Assembly (NCBI RefSeq): GCF_001612965.1
Contig: NZ_BDBL01000037.1
Span: 32,154 to 96,153 of the forward strand
Length of the DNA: 64,000 nucleotides
Direction: 5' to 3'
Origin: Nocardia kruczakiae NBRC 101016
GTDB taxonomy: Bacteria; Actinomycetota; Actinomycetes; Mycobacteriales; Mycobacteriaceae
The notes under the pieces were generated by a model. That model saw only the letters and a list, made by a program, of their open reading frames with translations, ran no database searches and was not told the DNA's origin. The position numbers were made by a program, and so were the translations under genes. The number at the start of each line of letters is the position of its first letter. Position 1 is the stretch's first letter. This document shows, in pieces, positions 33,520 through 41,049 of this stretch.

Positions 33520-34413
33520 CTACTGATAGCTCGGATTCGCCCACGCGCCGACCGATTTCGACCGGACCGGCTCGATGAACCGCGGCGCCGCCGTCTCCGG
33601 GAAGTCCGGCCCCCAATTGGTGGCATCGCCCGCCATGGACACGCTCGCGTTCTCGGTGTACCAGTCGACCAGATCCGCGTCCGAGCGGATGATCCAGGTG
33701 CAGCCGCGCTCGGCATCGGCGGTGAAGTCACCGTGCCGGATGTACGGCGGGCGCCAGAAGTAGGTGCCCGGCCACATGGTGCCGAAGTTGTACTCGAAAC
33801 CGCCGTCGAGACAATACGCTTCCTCGCTGCACGGATGATGCGCCAGCGGCACCTCCCGCCATCCCGGCTTCGCCTTGATCAGGCGGGTGTAGAAGCCGGT
33901 CTTCTCGTCGCGGTGCAGCAGTTTGATGTAGAGCCCGGGCACGGGGGTGCCGCCCAGATCGAACCGCATCGGGCTGCCGTCCTTCACATCGATCCACGGC
34001 ATCGACGCGGTATCCAGGACGACGAGTTCCTGGTCGGGACGCACGAATTCGCGATCACCGTCCGCCAGGTCGAACCCCCAGCCGCCCCCCTCCCGGAACA
34101 GCAGAATTTCCGTACCGGCCGCTACCCGGATCGGCGGCGTCCACACCCCGGCCGGCGCCGTCCAGTAGCCGTGGGTTCCGAGTTCGTTGTCGCCCACGGT
34201 TATTCGCCCGGACAGCACGAACCATTCGGTGTCGGCCACGTGCACGCCTGCGGGCCGGGACCAGTCGCTGGTGAACCGGACCTTCAGCGAGGCCGAACCA
34301 TCCTCCTCGTCATAACTGAGGTTGCGTTGTTCGGCACTGCCCGTGGCGCGCTGGAACTCGGCGCGGTGCCAGATCAGATCTTTGTCGTCGATGAGCTCTA
34401 CATGTGGACGCAT
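33520..34413 (-). CDS. Cupin-type protein, DUF4437-like
   Basis: A 297-residue beta-barrel protein, probably a double cupin. Conserved-looking blocks are VADTEWFVLSGRITVGD, GTHGYWTAPAGVWTPP, HHPCSEEAYCLDGGFEYNFG and WRPPYIRHGDF; the HHP...E and RHG residues fit a metal-binding cupin. The second half resembles DUF4437/ChrR-like domains. It starts at ATG 34413 after GGAGGAGG; a longer frame runs into the divergent TetR gene. It has no signal peptide. The divergent TetR with a nested palindrome in between probably controls it. Possible dioxygenase or isomerase; reaction unknown. Confidence 0.72.
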   Translation of the reverse strand: MRPHVELIDDKDLIWHRAEFQRATGSAEQRNLSYDEEDGSASLKVRFTSDWSRPAGVHVADTEWFVLSGRITVGDNELGTHGYWTAPAGVWTPPIRVAAGTEILLFREGGGWGFDLADGDREFVRPDQELVVLDTASMPWIDVKDGSPMRFDLGGTPVPGLYIKLLHRDEKTGFYTRLIKAKPGWREVPLAHHPCSEEAYCLDGGFEYNFGTMWPGTYFWRPPYIRHGDFTADAERGCTWIIRSDADLVDWYTENASVSMAGDATNWGPDFPETAAPRFIEPVRSKSVGAWANPSYQ

Positions 34414-34440
34414 GGGTCCTCCTCCCGGAGCTGACTTTCC

Positions 34441-34484
34441 GATACAGAATGTAGTGCTTATCAATAAGCAAAACAAGATGTATC
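34441..34484. promoter_or_regulatory. Nested palindromic TetR operator
   Basis: An inner perfect palindrome TGCTTAT-CA-ATAAGCA (34455-34470) and an outer pair GATACA (34441-34446)/TGTATC (34479-34484) share exactly the same centre (34462.5). The region is AT-rich and separates the cupin gene from the TetR gene, only 10 nt before the TetR GTG. The TetR product is the likely ligand. Confidence 0.7.
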
Positions 34485-34494
34485 GTTTATTACC

Positions 34495-35061
34495 GTGAAC
34501 AGACCCGGACGTCCTTCCGGACCGGCCACCGACACCGCGGAGATCGTGCTCACCGCCGCGCTGGAACTGGTCCTCACCGAGGGCGCGGCCGCCCTGACGC
34601 CCCGGCGGCTGCACGCCGTGACAGGCGTTGCGCGCACCACCATCTACCGCCATTGGCCGGCACCCAAGGACTTCCTCGCCGCACTGATCACCGTGGCACC
34701 CCACCCCTCCCCGGAGCCGACCGGCGATCCGGTCGCCGACCTGCACGGCGAGGTCGATTCACTCTGTGATCGACTGCGCGACAAGCCGGTTGCCGCGTTC
34801 CTTCGCGCCCTGGTGACCGCCTCGGCGGCAGATCCCGACTGCGTCGAATTGCGCCACCGATACGTCAGCGACCTGCTCGCGCCGTTCCGCGCCGCGGTGC
34901 GCCGCGCCGGAGTGCGGGAGCAGGCGGCGATCGAGGAGATCGCGCTGTCCATCGTGGCGCCGCTGCTCGTGGACGTACTGCTGTTGGACGGCCCCGTCGA
35001 CCGGGACCGCGCACACCGCGCGGTCGATCAGGCACTGGAACACAGTTCCGGCCGTCGCTGA
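34495..35061 (+). CDS. TetR-family regulator
   Basis: A 188-residue TetR regulator. The helix-turn-helix spans about residues 14-58 (AALTPRRLHAVTGVARTTIYRHWPAPKDFLAAL). The GTG start at 34495 has no visible ribosome site and stands just after the palindrome, so the message may be leaderless or nearly so. It is divergent from the cupin gene and 34 nt upstream of the second maleate-isomerase-like gene, which may be co-transcribed. It probably represses both sides in response to a pathway acid. Confidence 0.87.
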   Translation: MNRPGRPSGPATDTAEIVLTAALELVLTEGAAALTPRRLHAVTGVARTTIYRHWPAPKDFLAALITVAPHPSPEPTGDPVADLHGEVDSLCDRLRDKPVAAFLRALVTASAADPDCVELRHRYVSDLLAPFRAAVRRAGVREQAAIEEIALSIVAPLLVDVLLLDGPVDRDRAHRAVDQALEHSSGRR

Positions 35062-35095
35062 GGCGGCCGGTCGCAGCGAGCGAGGAGACCTCGAG

Positions 35096-35839
35096 ATGAC
35101 CAATGCCGTGGGAACCCGCGCCGTCTTCGGCGTCATCGTGCCCAGTACCAATACCGTTGTCGAACACGACTATTGGCGGGCCGGGCTGCCGGGAATCAGC
35201 TACCGGGCCGGGTCGATGTACATTCCCGATCCGGTCATGGGCGACGACGACGATTTCCGGGCGCTGCTGGGCCAGATCCGCGCCTCCATCGATACCGCCG
35301 TGCGCGATGTCCTCACCGCCGAACCGGACCGCATGGTCATGGGCATGTCCGCGGAAACGTTCTGGGGCGGGGTCGAGGGCAATGCGGCCTTCGAACGACG
35401 GCTGCGGGAACGCACCGGCCTGCCGGTGACGACGGGGGCGAGTTCGTGCCGCGCGGCCCTGCACGCCCTGGGATGCCGGCGGATCGCGGTGTTCTCGCCG
35501 TATCAGCCGGTCGCCGACGAGGAGGTGGGCCGGTTCTTCACCGAGGCCGGCTTCGAGGTCGCCGCGATCACCGGGCTGCGCTGCCCGACCGCCATGGATA
35601 TCGCCAAGGTCCGGCCCGACCGGCTGCGCGCGGTGGTCGCGGGACTGGACGGGCCGCAGGTGGAGGCGATCGTGCAGGTGGGCACGAATCTGTCCTTCGT
35701 GGCAACGGCCGACGAACTGGAACGCGAGTTGGGAAAACCGGTGATCGCGATCAATGCCGCGACGCTGTGGCATGCGTTGCGCGAGCACGGGATCGACGAC
35801 CGCGTCGAAGGGGCCGGACGACTACTGCGCGAACAGTGA
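35096..35839 (+). CDS. Maleate isomerase/Asp-Glu racemase family protein (copy 2, lacks Cys195)
   Basis: A 247-residue protein aligning without gaps to the copy at 32730 (same length; MGMSAETFWGGVEGN, LRCPTA and VINAAT-type blocks shared). The catalytic Cys195 of copy 1 is Val here (VQVGTNLSF), and position 85 is Ser in both, so neither classical catalytic Cys is present. It is either a different activity in the same fold or a non-catalytic partner. It begins 34 nt after the TetR gene; its last 18 nt are also the last 18 nt of the convergent CitE-like gene. Confidence 0.82.
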   Translation: MTNAVGTRAVFGVIVPSTNTVVEHDYWRAGLPGISYRAGSMYIPDPVMGDDDDFRALLGQIRASIDTAVRDVLTAEPDRMVMGMSAETFWGGVEGNAAFERRLRERTGLPVTTGASSCRAALHALGCRRIAVFSPYQPVADEEVGRFFTEAGFEVAAITGLRCPTAMDIAKVRPDRLRAVVAGLDGPQVEAIVQVGTNLSFVATADELERELGKPVIAINAATLWHALREHGIDDRVEGAGRLLREQ

Positions 35840-36664
35840 CCGATCGCCCGCTTCGGCCAGCAATCGCTGGGCGCGGCGGACGACAGCGAGATCGACCATA
35901 CGACCGTCGGCGTCCAGTACGACGCCACCGCCCCCGGCCTCGAAGCGCGCCACCAGATCCCGGGCGCGCGTCAGCTCCTCGGCGGACGGGGTGAACACCG
36001 CGTTCACGACCGGCAGCTGGGCGGGATGGATACAGGTGCGGCCGCGAAACCCCAAGCGCGCCAACGCTTCGGTGCTCTCTCGGAGTGCGGCCAGATCGCG
36101 GAAGTCGGTGCTGACCGGAGCCGGCGGCGGTTCGAGACCCGCGGCCCCGCTGACCAGCACCAGGTGAGTGCGGATCGCCAGCAGTTCCGCGCCGTCGGGG
36201 CCCGGCGCCATCCCGATATCGGCACACAGATCCGCCTCACCCAGCTGCAGTCGCAGCACCCGCGGCGCCGCGGCGATCTCACGGGCAGCGAGCACCGCCG
36301 CCGCGCTTTCGAGCAGCGGGCAGATGCCGACAACGCCCGGTGCCGGCTCACGGTCGCTCAGCACACCCGCCGCCGCGCGGACCTGTTCGGCCGATTCGGT
36401 TTTCGCCAGGCATACCGCGGCGGGTCCGGCGGCCGCCACCGCGCACAGATCGGCGTCGTCGCCGGAATTCACCCGCACCCAGATGCGTCCGCGGCTCGTC
36501 GCGGGGAGCGGGGCCAGCCATGCCGACACCAGTTCACGGGCGCGGACCTTCTCCCCTGCCGGGACGGAGTCCTCGAGGTCCAGCAGAACCACATCGGCAG
36601 GTCCGGCCAACGCCTTGTCGAACAGCGCCGGACGGTTGCCCGGGACATAGAGCGCCGATCTCAT
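35822..36664 (-). CDS. CitE-like CoA-ester lyase (HpcH/HpaI family)
   Basis: A 280-residue CitE/malyl-CoA lyase-type aldolase. RSALYVPGN is the standard first strand, VVLLDLEDSVPAGEK carries metal/CoA-site acids, IWVRVNS the conserved Arg, LQLGEADLCADIG the metal-binding Glu and Asp, and FRGRTCIHPAQL the closing motif. Members cleave malyl-, citramalyl- or citryl-CoA to an acyl-CoA and glyoxylate, pyruvate or oxaloacetate. Start ATG 36664 is preferred to TTG 36667. The island operator lies 58 nt upstream. Together with the CoA-transferases it fits cleavage of a substituted malyl-CoA. Confidence 0.88.
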   Translation of the reverse strand: MRSALYVPGNRPALFDKALAGPADVVLLDLEDSVPAGEKVRARELVSAWLAPLPATSRGRIWVRVNSGDDADLCAVAAAGPAAVCLAKTESAEQVRAAAGVLSDREPAPGVVGICPLLESAAAVLAAREIAAAPRVLRLQLGEADLCADIGMAPGPDGAELLAIRTHLVLVSGAAGLEPPPAPVSTDFRDLAALRESTEALARLGFRGRTCIHPAQLPVVNAVFTPSAEELTRARDLVARFEAGGGGVVLDADGRMVDLAVVRRAQRLLAEAGDRSLFAQ

Positions 36665-36721
36665 CAACTACCCCTCGCACCGGCTCGGGAATCGCCGTAC
36701 TATTCCCTTGGAAGAAACACC

Positions 36722-36738
36722 GTTTCGGTGAATGAAAC
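36722..36738. promoter_or_regulatory. Operator: GTTTCG-N5-TGAAAC
   Basis: GTTTCGGTGAATGAAAC matches the island operator at 11 of 12 positions, between the CitE-like gene (start 36664, minus) and the secreted hydrolase gene (start 36842, plus). TACTATT (36699-36705) upstream on the plus strand could be a -10 box, so the hydrolase may be controlled too. Confidence 0.65.
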
Positions 36739-36841
36739 ATAGCGGTTTCGGCCCGGAGCTGTCCACCCGTTGGGTTTCTCAGGAACCCCCTCGCGGTCGG
36801 CTCACCGCGCCGAAACCGGCTGCCCGGCACAGGGAGTCGCG

Positions 36842-37783
36842 ATGGCCTTTCGAACTTCGGCCCTCACCGTCATGGCCGGGGCATGCGTCGCCGTCCTCGG
36901 ATTCGCCCCAGCGGCCGCCGACTCGCCAGGTTTGCCGGGGACGATCGCACTGCCGTGCGCCGGGACGACCCTCGAGCAACATGCCGACTGGTATCTGCCC
37001 GCCGGCACACCGCGCGGACTGGTGTGGTTGCAGCACGGATTCGCCCGCGCCGACGGCAATGTCGCCGCGCTCGCCGCTCGTCTGGCCGGTGCCGGCAACC
37101 TCGTCTTCGCGCCGAGCCTGCCGTTCATGAACCTGTCGGGCTGCACGCTGCAGAACCTCGGCGACAATACGGTGTTCCTGGATCAGGTGGCCCGATTGTT
37201 CGCTACCGCGAACGATCCCACCGGCCCGCTGGCCACCGCCCTCGCCACCGCCGCCGCGCAGGCCGGCGTCACCGCACCTGCCCTGCCGCGGCAGTTCGTG
37301 TTCGTCGGCCATTCGGCCGGGGCCGAGGCGGTCGAGTACGTCGCCCACCGCCTGCACGCCGGCGCTGCGCAGGCCTGGCCGAATCTGCGCGGACTGATCC
37401 TGCTGGATCCGGTGAAATCCTTCCTCGGCACCAACACCGACACCGCTCTGGCCGATCTCGCCCCTACCGCCCTGCCGATTCTCACGATCTCCGGCCCACC
37501 CGGCCTGTGCAACAACTTCGCCAGCGGCACAGCGGCCCTTCAGACGCACCTGCACCGGCCGTTCGTCGGCATTCGCCTCACCTCCGGCGAACACACCGAC
37601 GCCGAAGGACCTTCCAGCGATGGATTGGGCGAATTATTCTGCGGCACACCGCAGCCCGCCAACTGGGCCATGCTCGAACGAACCACCACGACATGGACCC
37701 GCGCCTACTTCACCGGCACCACCGACTATTCGGTGACCTCGCCGGCCACCGCTGTCCACCTCGAGACTCTCGCGGGGGCGTAG
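36842..37783 (+). CDS. Secreted alpha/beta hydrolase
   Basis: A 313-residue exported hydrolase. The N-terminus MAFRTSALTVMAGACVAVLGFAPAAADS-like region is a Sec signal with cleavage near AAADS. The nucleophile elbow is VFVGHSAGAEA; an Asp in LLDPVKS and a late His in GEHTDAEG are candidates for the triad. The oxyanion region is WLQHGFARADGN. The ATG at 36842 follows GGGAG. It stands near an island operator (36722), so an extracellular esterase, for example removing phytol or another ester from a bulky substrate, is possible. Its last 58 nt overlap the convergent DUF4334 gene. Confidence 0.78.
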   Translation: MAFRTSALTVMAGACVAVLGFAPAAADSPGLPGTIALPCAGTTLEQHADWYLPAGTPRGLVWLQHGFARADGNVAALAARLAGAGNLVFAPSLPFMNLSGCTLQNLGDNTVFLDQVARLFATANDPTGPLATALATAAAQAGVTAPALPRQFVFVGHSAGAEAVEYVAHRLHAGAAQAWPNLRGLILLDPVKSFLGTNTDTALADLAPTALPILTISGPPGLCNNFASGTAALQTHLHRPFVGIRLTSGEHTDAEGPSSDGLGELFCGTPQPANWAMLERTTTTWTRAYFTGTTDYSVTSPATAVHLETLAGA

Positions 37784-38244
37784 CGGCCGTCGTCGAGGGC
37801 GTATTTGCCGTCCATGATGCCCATCACGGCGTCGTCGTCGATCTTCTTGAAATGGTCGTGCACGGGCTGCCCGTCGAACACCATCGTCGCAGTGACCTCG
37901 CCGCGAAATTCCTCCATCCAGAGGCTGCCCTCGCCGTTGTCGGTGTTCGAGTATTTGTTGCCGTCGGCGTCCAGACAGACCAGCGGCTTCACATCGGTGG
38001 CCGAATCGAACGTCTTGCCGAACCAGTTGACGAGGGCCAGCGTTCCGTTCTCCCGGTGGCCGGTGTCGAACTCGCCGCCCTGCCATTCACCGATCATGAA
38101 ATCGATGGTCGCGGGCTCCAGCGTGGCCCAGAACTCGTCGAGATCGGCGTCCGGGATGAACGAACGCTCCGGTCCGCTGACGAGACGGCGCCCGGCGCGT
38201 TCCTTCAGTTCGGTGAATGTCTTGCGAGCCGATTCGTCGCTCAC
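37726..38244 (-). CDS. GXWXG/DUF4334 family protein
   Basis: A 172-residue small cytoplasmic protein. IGEWQGGEFDTGH is the GxWxG block and WFGKTFDSATDVKPLVCLDADG with DDAVMGIMDGK belongs to DUF4334. Relatives are common in actinomycetes; their function is not known to me. The GTG start at 38244 follows GGAGAG, and a longer frame upstream is not supported. The C-terminus after DDGRY does not show the aromatic FYLER-type ending I would expect from relatives and overlaps the convergent hydrolase gene by 58 nt, so the end may have drifted. Confidence 0.75.
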   Translation of the reverse strand: MSDESARKTFTELKERAGRRLVSGPERSFIPDADLDEFWATLEPATIDFMIGEWQGGEFDTGHRENGTLALVNWFGKTFDSATDVKPLVCLDADGNKYSNTDNGEGSLWMEEFRGEVTATMVFDGQPVHDHFKKIDDDAVMGIMDGKYALDDGRYAPARVSRWTAVAGEVTE

Positions 38245-38418
38245 GATGCTCTCCAATCCGACGGCGGAGGCTTGTGAACACGGTACCGCCGAGCGACCGG
38301 GCAAGCTATGGGCAAACCTGCGGTCGAAGTGTCCGCCACGATCGTGTGGAGGCGAACACGACCGGACCCGGGGACCCCACCGCCGATCGAGGCGACGTGT
38401 GATGGTGGGATACCGATC

Positions 38419-38835
38419 ATGACCGGCTCGTGGTGGTGGGATCTGCTGGTCGCGGTCGCGGCCGCGCTCATCGTGTGCTGGTTTGCGCTGATCACGGCGC
38501 TGATCATCGTCCGGCCGCGCGGCAACCTGCTGCGGGAAGCCCTGCGGATCCTGCCCGACACCCTGCGCCTGATCCGCCGCCTGGCCGCCGACCGCTCCCT
38601 GCCACGCGGCGTCCGGATCCGGCTCTGGCTGGTGCTGGCCTACCTCGCCTCACCCCTGGACCTGATCCCCGACATCATCCCCGGCATCGGATACGCCGAC
38701 GACGCCATCATCGTCACCGCGGTCCTGCGCAGCGTCGTCCGCGCCGCCGGCCCGGAGGCGGTCCGCGCCCATTGGCCCGGCACCGACGACGGTTATACCG
38801 CCCTCGCCCGGCTCACAGGGCTGCCGGTGCGATAG
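38419..38835 (+). CDS. DUF1232 (YkvA-like) membrane protein
   Basis: A 138-residue protein with an N-terminal transmembrane helix (WWDLLVAVAAALIVCWFALIT) and a DUF1232 domain marked by YLASPLDLIPDIIPGIGYADDAIIV (its core positions about 83-107). The ATG at 38419 is preferred to an in-frame start at 38308 because the helix begins right after it. It ends 3 nt before the convergent flavoprotein gene. Function unknown. Confidence 0.8.
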   Translation: MTGSWWWDLLVAVAAALIVCWFALITALIIVRPRGNLLREALRILPDTLRLIRRLAADRSLPRGVRIRLWLVLAYLASPLDLIPDIIPGIGYADDAIIVTAVLRSVVRAAGPEAVRAHWPGTDDGYTALARLTGLPVR

Positions 38836-38838
38836 TCG

Positions 38839-39888
38839 TCATCGGCGCCGCGCCCGCAGAGCCGCTTCGCGGTCGATGACGATCTGCTTGCGGCGTTGCG
38901 TCATCGCTTCGGCGGGTGAGGCGGTGCCGACGATCGCGTCGAAGACGGCGCGGGCGTCCTCGAGCGCGTCGCGGGCGCCCACTCCGGCGGCCGGAGTGAT
39001 CGCGTGGTCGGCGTCACCGATGAGGATGACCGAATCCTGCGGTGCGCGTGCATCTTCCAGGGGGACGTTGCGGGCGTTGCTGACGTGCACCTGTTCCGTC
39101 CGCGACAGGAAGGCCGACACCAGCGCCCGGCTGGAAGGTGTTGCGGCCAGAACGGTTTCGGCCCACTCGTCGACCGGTCGCATCCCGATATCGTCGCGGG
39201 TGCCGGGGAGCGGATCGCGCGGGATCCGCACGAACCACGGGGCTGCCGGATCCTCGGGACGCCAGATGTGGCCGAAAGTACTTCCGGCACTGCCGTCTTC
39301 GGCGACCTCGGCGTAGAAGTGGAGGACTGCGGGGGTGGTGGGCGGTGGCGGATCCAGTGGCGTGCCGGTCATTCCGTACAGCACGACGTCACCGGCGTAG
39401 ACGGGAGTGCGAGCGGGTTCCAGCGCGGCGCGGACGACGGAGTCGATACCGTCGGCGCCGATCAGCAGTCCCTCGGCGGCGAGGACTTCGGAGCCGCGCC
39501 GGATCGTGTGGTTGTCCTCGCCCACGGTCACGCCGGTGATCGGCTCGCCGTAGCGCAGCTCGGCGCCCGAGCCCGCGACGAACTCCGACAGCACGCCCAT
39601 GAGGTTGCGGCGCAACCAGAAACGATGACCGCGACTGGGCATCGCGCTGCGCCGTTCGCGGCTGTCCTCGTAGTCGAGACCCGCCAGCGGATACGAAACC
39701 TCGTGCAGCGCCGAACGATCGACGCCCATCGCCGCCATCGCGTCGTGCCCGCGCCCGTCGATGAACAGAAACGCCCCGGCTCCGGGCCCCGGGCGCTGTT
39801 GTTCGTAGACCGCTACCCGATGCCCTCGCCGGGCGAGACCACCGGCCAGGCAACTGCCCGCGATCCCACCACCGATAACGCTCACCAT
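38839..39888 (-). CDS. FAD-dependent monooxygenase
   Basis: A 349-residue class A flavoprotein monooxygenase. VIGGGIAGS at the N-terminus is the FAD-binding turn, EGLLIGADGIDSVVR the DG motif, and VILIGDADHAITPAAGVGARDALEDA the GD motif and flavin loop. The ATG at 39888 follows AGGAGG; the longer frame upstream lacks family residues. It resembles the salicylate/zeaxanthin-epoxidase group that hydroxylates planar substrates, but the substrate is unknown. It stands alone on its strand, 111 nt from the hemerythrin gene. Confidence 0.85.
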   Translation of the reverse strand: MVSVIGGGIAGSCLAGGLARRGHRVAVYEQQRPGPGAGAFLFIDGRGHDAMAAMGVDRSALHEVSYPLAGLDYEDSRERRSAMPSRGHRFWLRRNLMGVLSEFVAGSGAELRYGEPITGVTVGEDNHTIRRGSEVLAAEGLLIGADGIDSVVRAALEPARTPVYAGDVVLYGMTGTPLDPPPPTTPAVLHFYAEVAEDGSAGSTFGHIWRPEDPAAPWFVRIPRDPLPGTRDDIGMRPVDEWAETVLAATPSSRALVSAFLSRTEQVHVSNARNVPLEDARAPQDSVILIGDADHAITPAAGVGARDALEDARAVFDAIVGTASPAEAMTQRRKQIVIDREAALRARRR

Positions 39889-39999
39889 GTCCTGCGACCT
39901 CCTAGCGTTGTCGTGCCGGCGGCCACCCGCCGGGAGAGGCACGTGTCCAGAGTGCCACGCCCACGCGGACATTCGCGTCGTCTCCCCTGGGTGAGGTGC

Positions 40000-40578
40000 T
40001 CAGCTGGGCGGAATTCGCTTCAAACTACCCACGCTGAGCGATCCGTTGCCCCCGGTTCGCAACGCCGCCTCCGCCGCACGGACGTAGCCGGCAGGGTCTT
40101 TGTCGACGGGCACGACACCGGCGTAGTTGCGCGCCTCGTACGCGGCGAAGGCCACCGCGAGGTGATGACGGAGCTGCAACCCGGCCAGGCGCCGGAAGTC
40201 GGTGAGCCCCTCACGCTCTTCCTCGGCCATATGATCGCTGTTGGCCAGATTCGCGGCCGCGACCGCCGCGTACCACTCGTCGGTGCCGACCTGGTGCCGT
40301 CCTACTTCGGCGACCGCGTCCCTGATCTCGTTGTGGTCACCGATCGCGTCGAGCGTCTCGTCCTCCGTCCCGCTCGCCCGCCGAGCCGCGATCCCCACCT
40401 GCAGCAGCGCCGGATAGAAAATCTCCTCCTCCGCCTGCGCATGCAATTCGAGAAACGCCGCCAACCTGTCCCAGATCGACCCCAAGGCACCGGTGTCCCC
40501 CCGATCGATCTGCTCCAGAATCGCGAACAGCCGCCGCTGCTCGTGATGGTCATCGAGGATCAACTGGGTGATATCCAC
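40000..40578 (-). CDS. Hemerythrin HHE-domain protein
   Basis: A 192-residue protein with a four-helix hemerythrin-like domain. Candidate di-iron ligands are His in LDDHHEQ, His and Glu in LELHAQAEEEIFYP, His in IGDHNEIRD and the segment NSDHMAEEEREGL. Such proteins respond to oxygen, NO or stress. The GTG start at 40578 is preceded by GGGAGGA; the longer reading would start 7 codons earlier. Single gene. Confidence 0.85.
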   Translation of the reverse strand: MDITQLILDDHHEQRRLFAILEQIDRGDTGALGSIWDRLAAFLELHAQAEEEIFYPALLQVGIAARRASGTEDETLDAIGDHNEIRDAVAEVGRHQVGTDEWYAAVAAANLANSDHMAEEEREGLTDFRRLAGLQLRHHLAVAFAAYEARNYAGVVPVDKDPAGYVRAAEAALRTGGNGSLSVGSLKRIPPS

Positions 40579-40716
40579 ATTTCCTCCCTGACGCCGCATC
40601 GCTGGTAAGCACGGAACCCAACGGCCGCCCGGTCAGCCGGAACCTCCTGGGAACCTGACGACAATGTACTACCGGGTCGCGTCCCGACGCTGCGAGCTGG
40701 ATTGACTGTTCGGCGG

Positions 40717-41049
40717 CTAGCGCGGTCGCGTGCTGTCCAGGACCCAATCCCGATATCCCGGATGGGTCTGGACCGCTTCCGTGGCTATCACCTGCGGTGT
40801 CTCGTCCGGATGCTTGTCTTTCAGGAACGCCAAGATGTCGTCCACCCGCGATCGCCGAGTGTGCAGGATGGCCAACGACTCCCGGTCGTCTTGTACTGCG
40901 CCGTCCCACCGGTAGATACTGCGGATGCCGGGAACGATATTGCCGCAGGCCACATATCGGGCTTCCACTAGTTCACGGACCAGCCCGGCGAGAAATTCCG
41001 GGTCGCTGGCAGTGATCGAAACGTCTACTACGGTTTCAGTGTCGGCCAT
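40717..41049 (-). CDS. cutA: Divalent-cation tolerance protein CutA
   Basis: A 110-residue CutA protein, a small trimeric ferredoxin-like-fold protein. VACGNIVPGIRSIYRWDG (about 33-50) and ESLAILHTRRSRVDDI are the family blocks. The family is linked to copper tolerance in E. coli, though its direct role is uncertain. Its 5' end overlaps the XRE regulator gene by 22 nt, so they are probably co-transcribed from the XRE promoter. Confidence 0.9.
   Translation of the reverse strand: MADTETVVDVSITASDPEFLAGLVRELVEARYVACGNIVPGIRSIYRWDGAVQDDRESLAILHTRRSRVDDILAFLKDKHPDETPQVIATEAVQTHPGYRDWVLDSTRPR

Noticed and set aside
37726..37800. Frameshift at the 3' end of the DUF4334 gene
   Set aside because: The ending looks atypical, but without an alignment I cannot locate a shift, so the gene is left intact.
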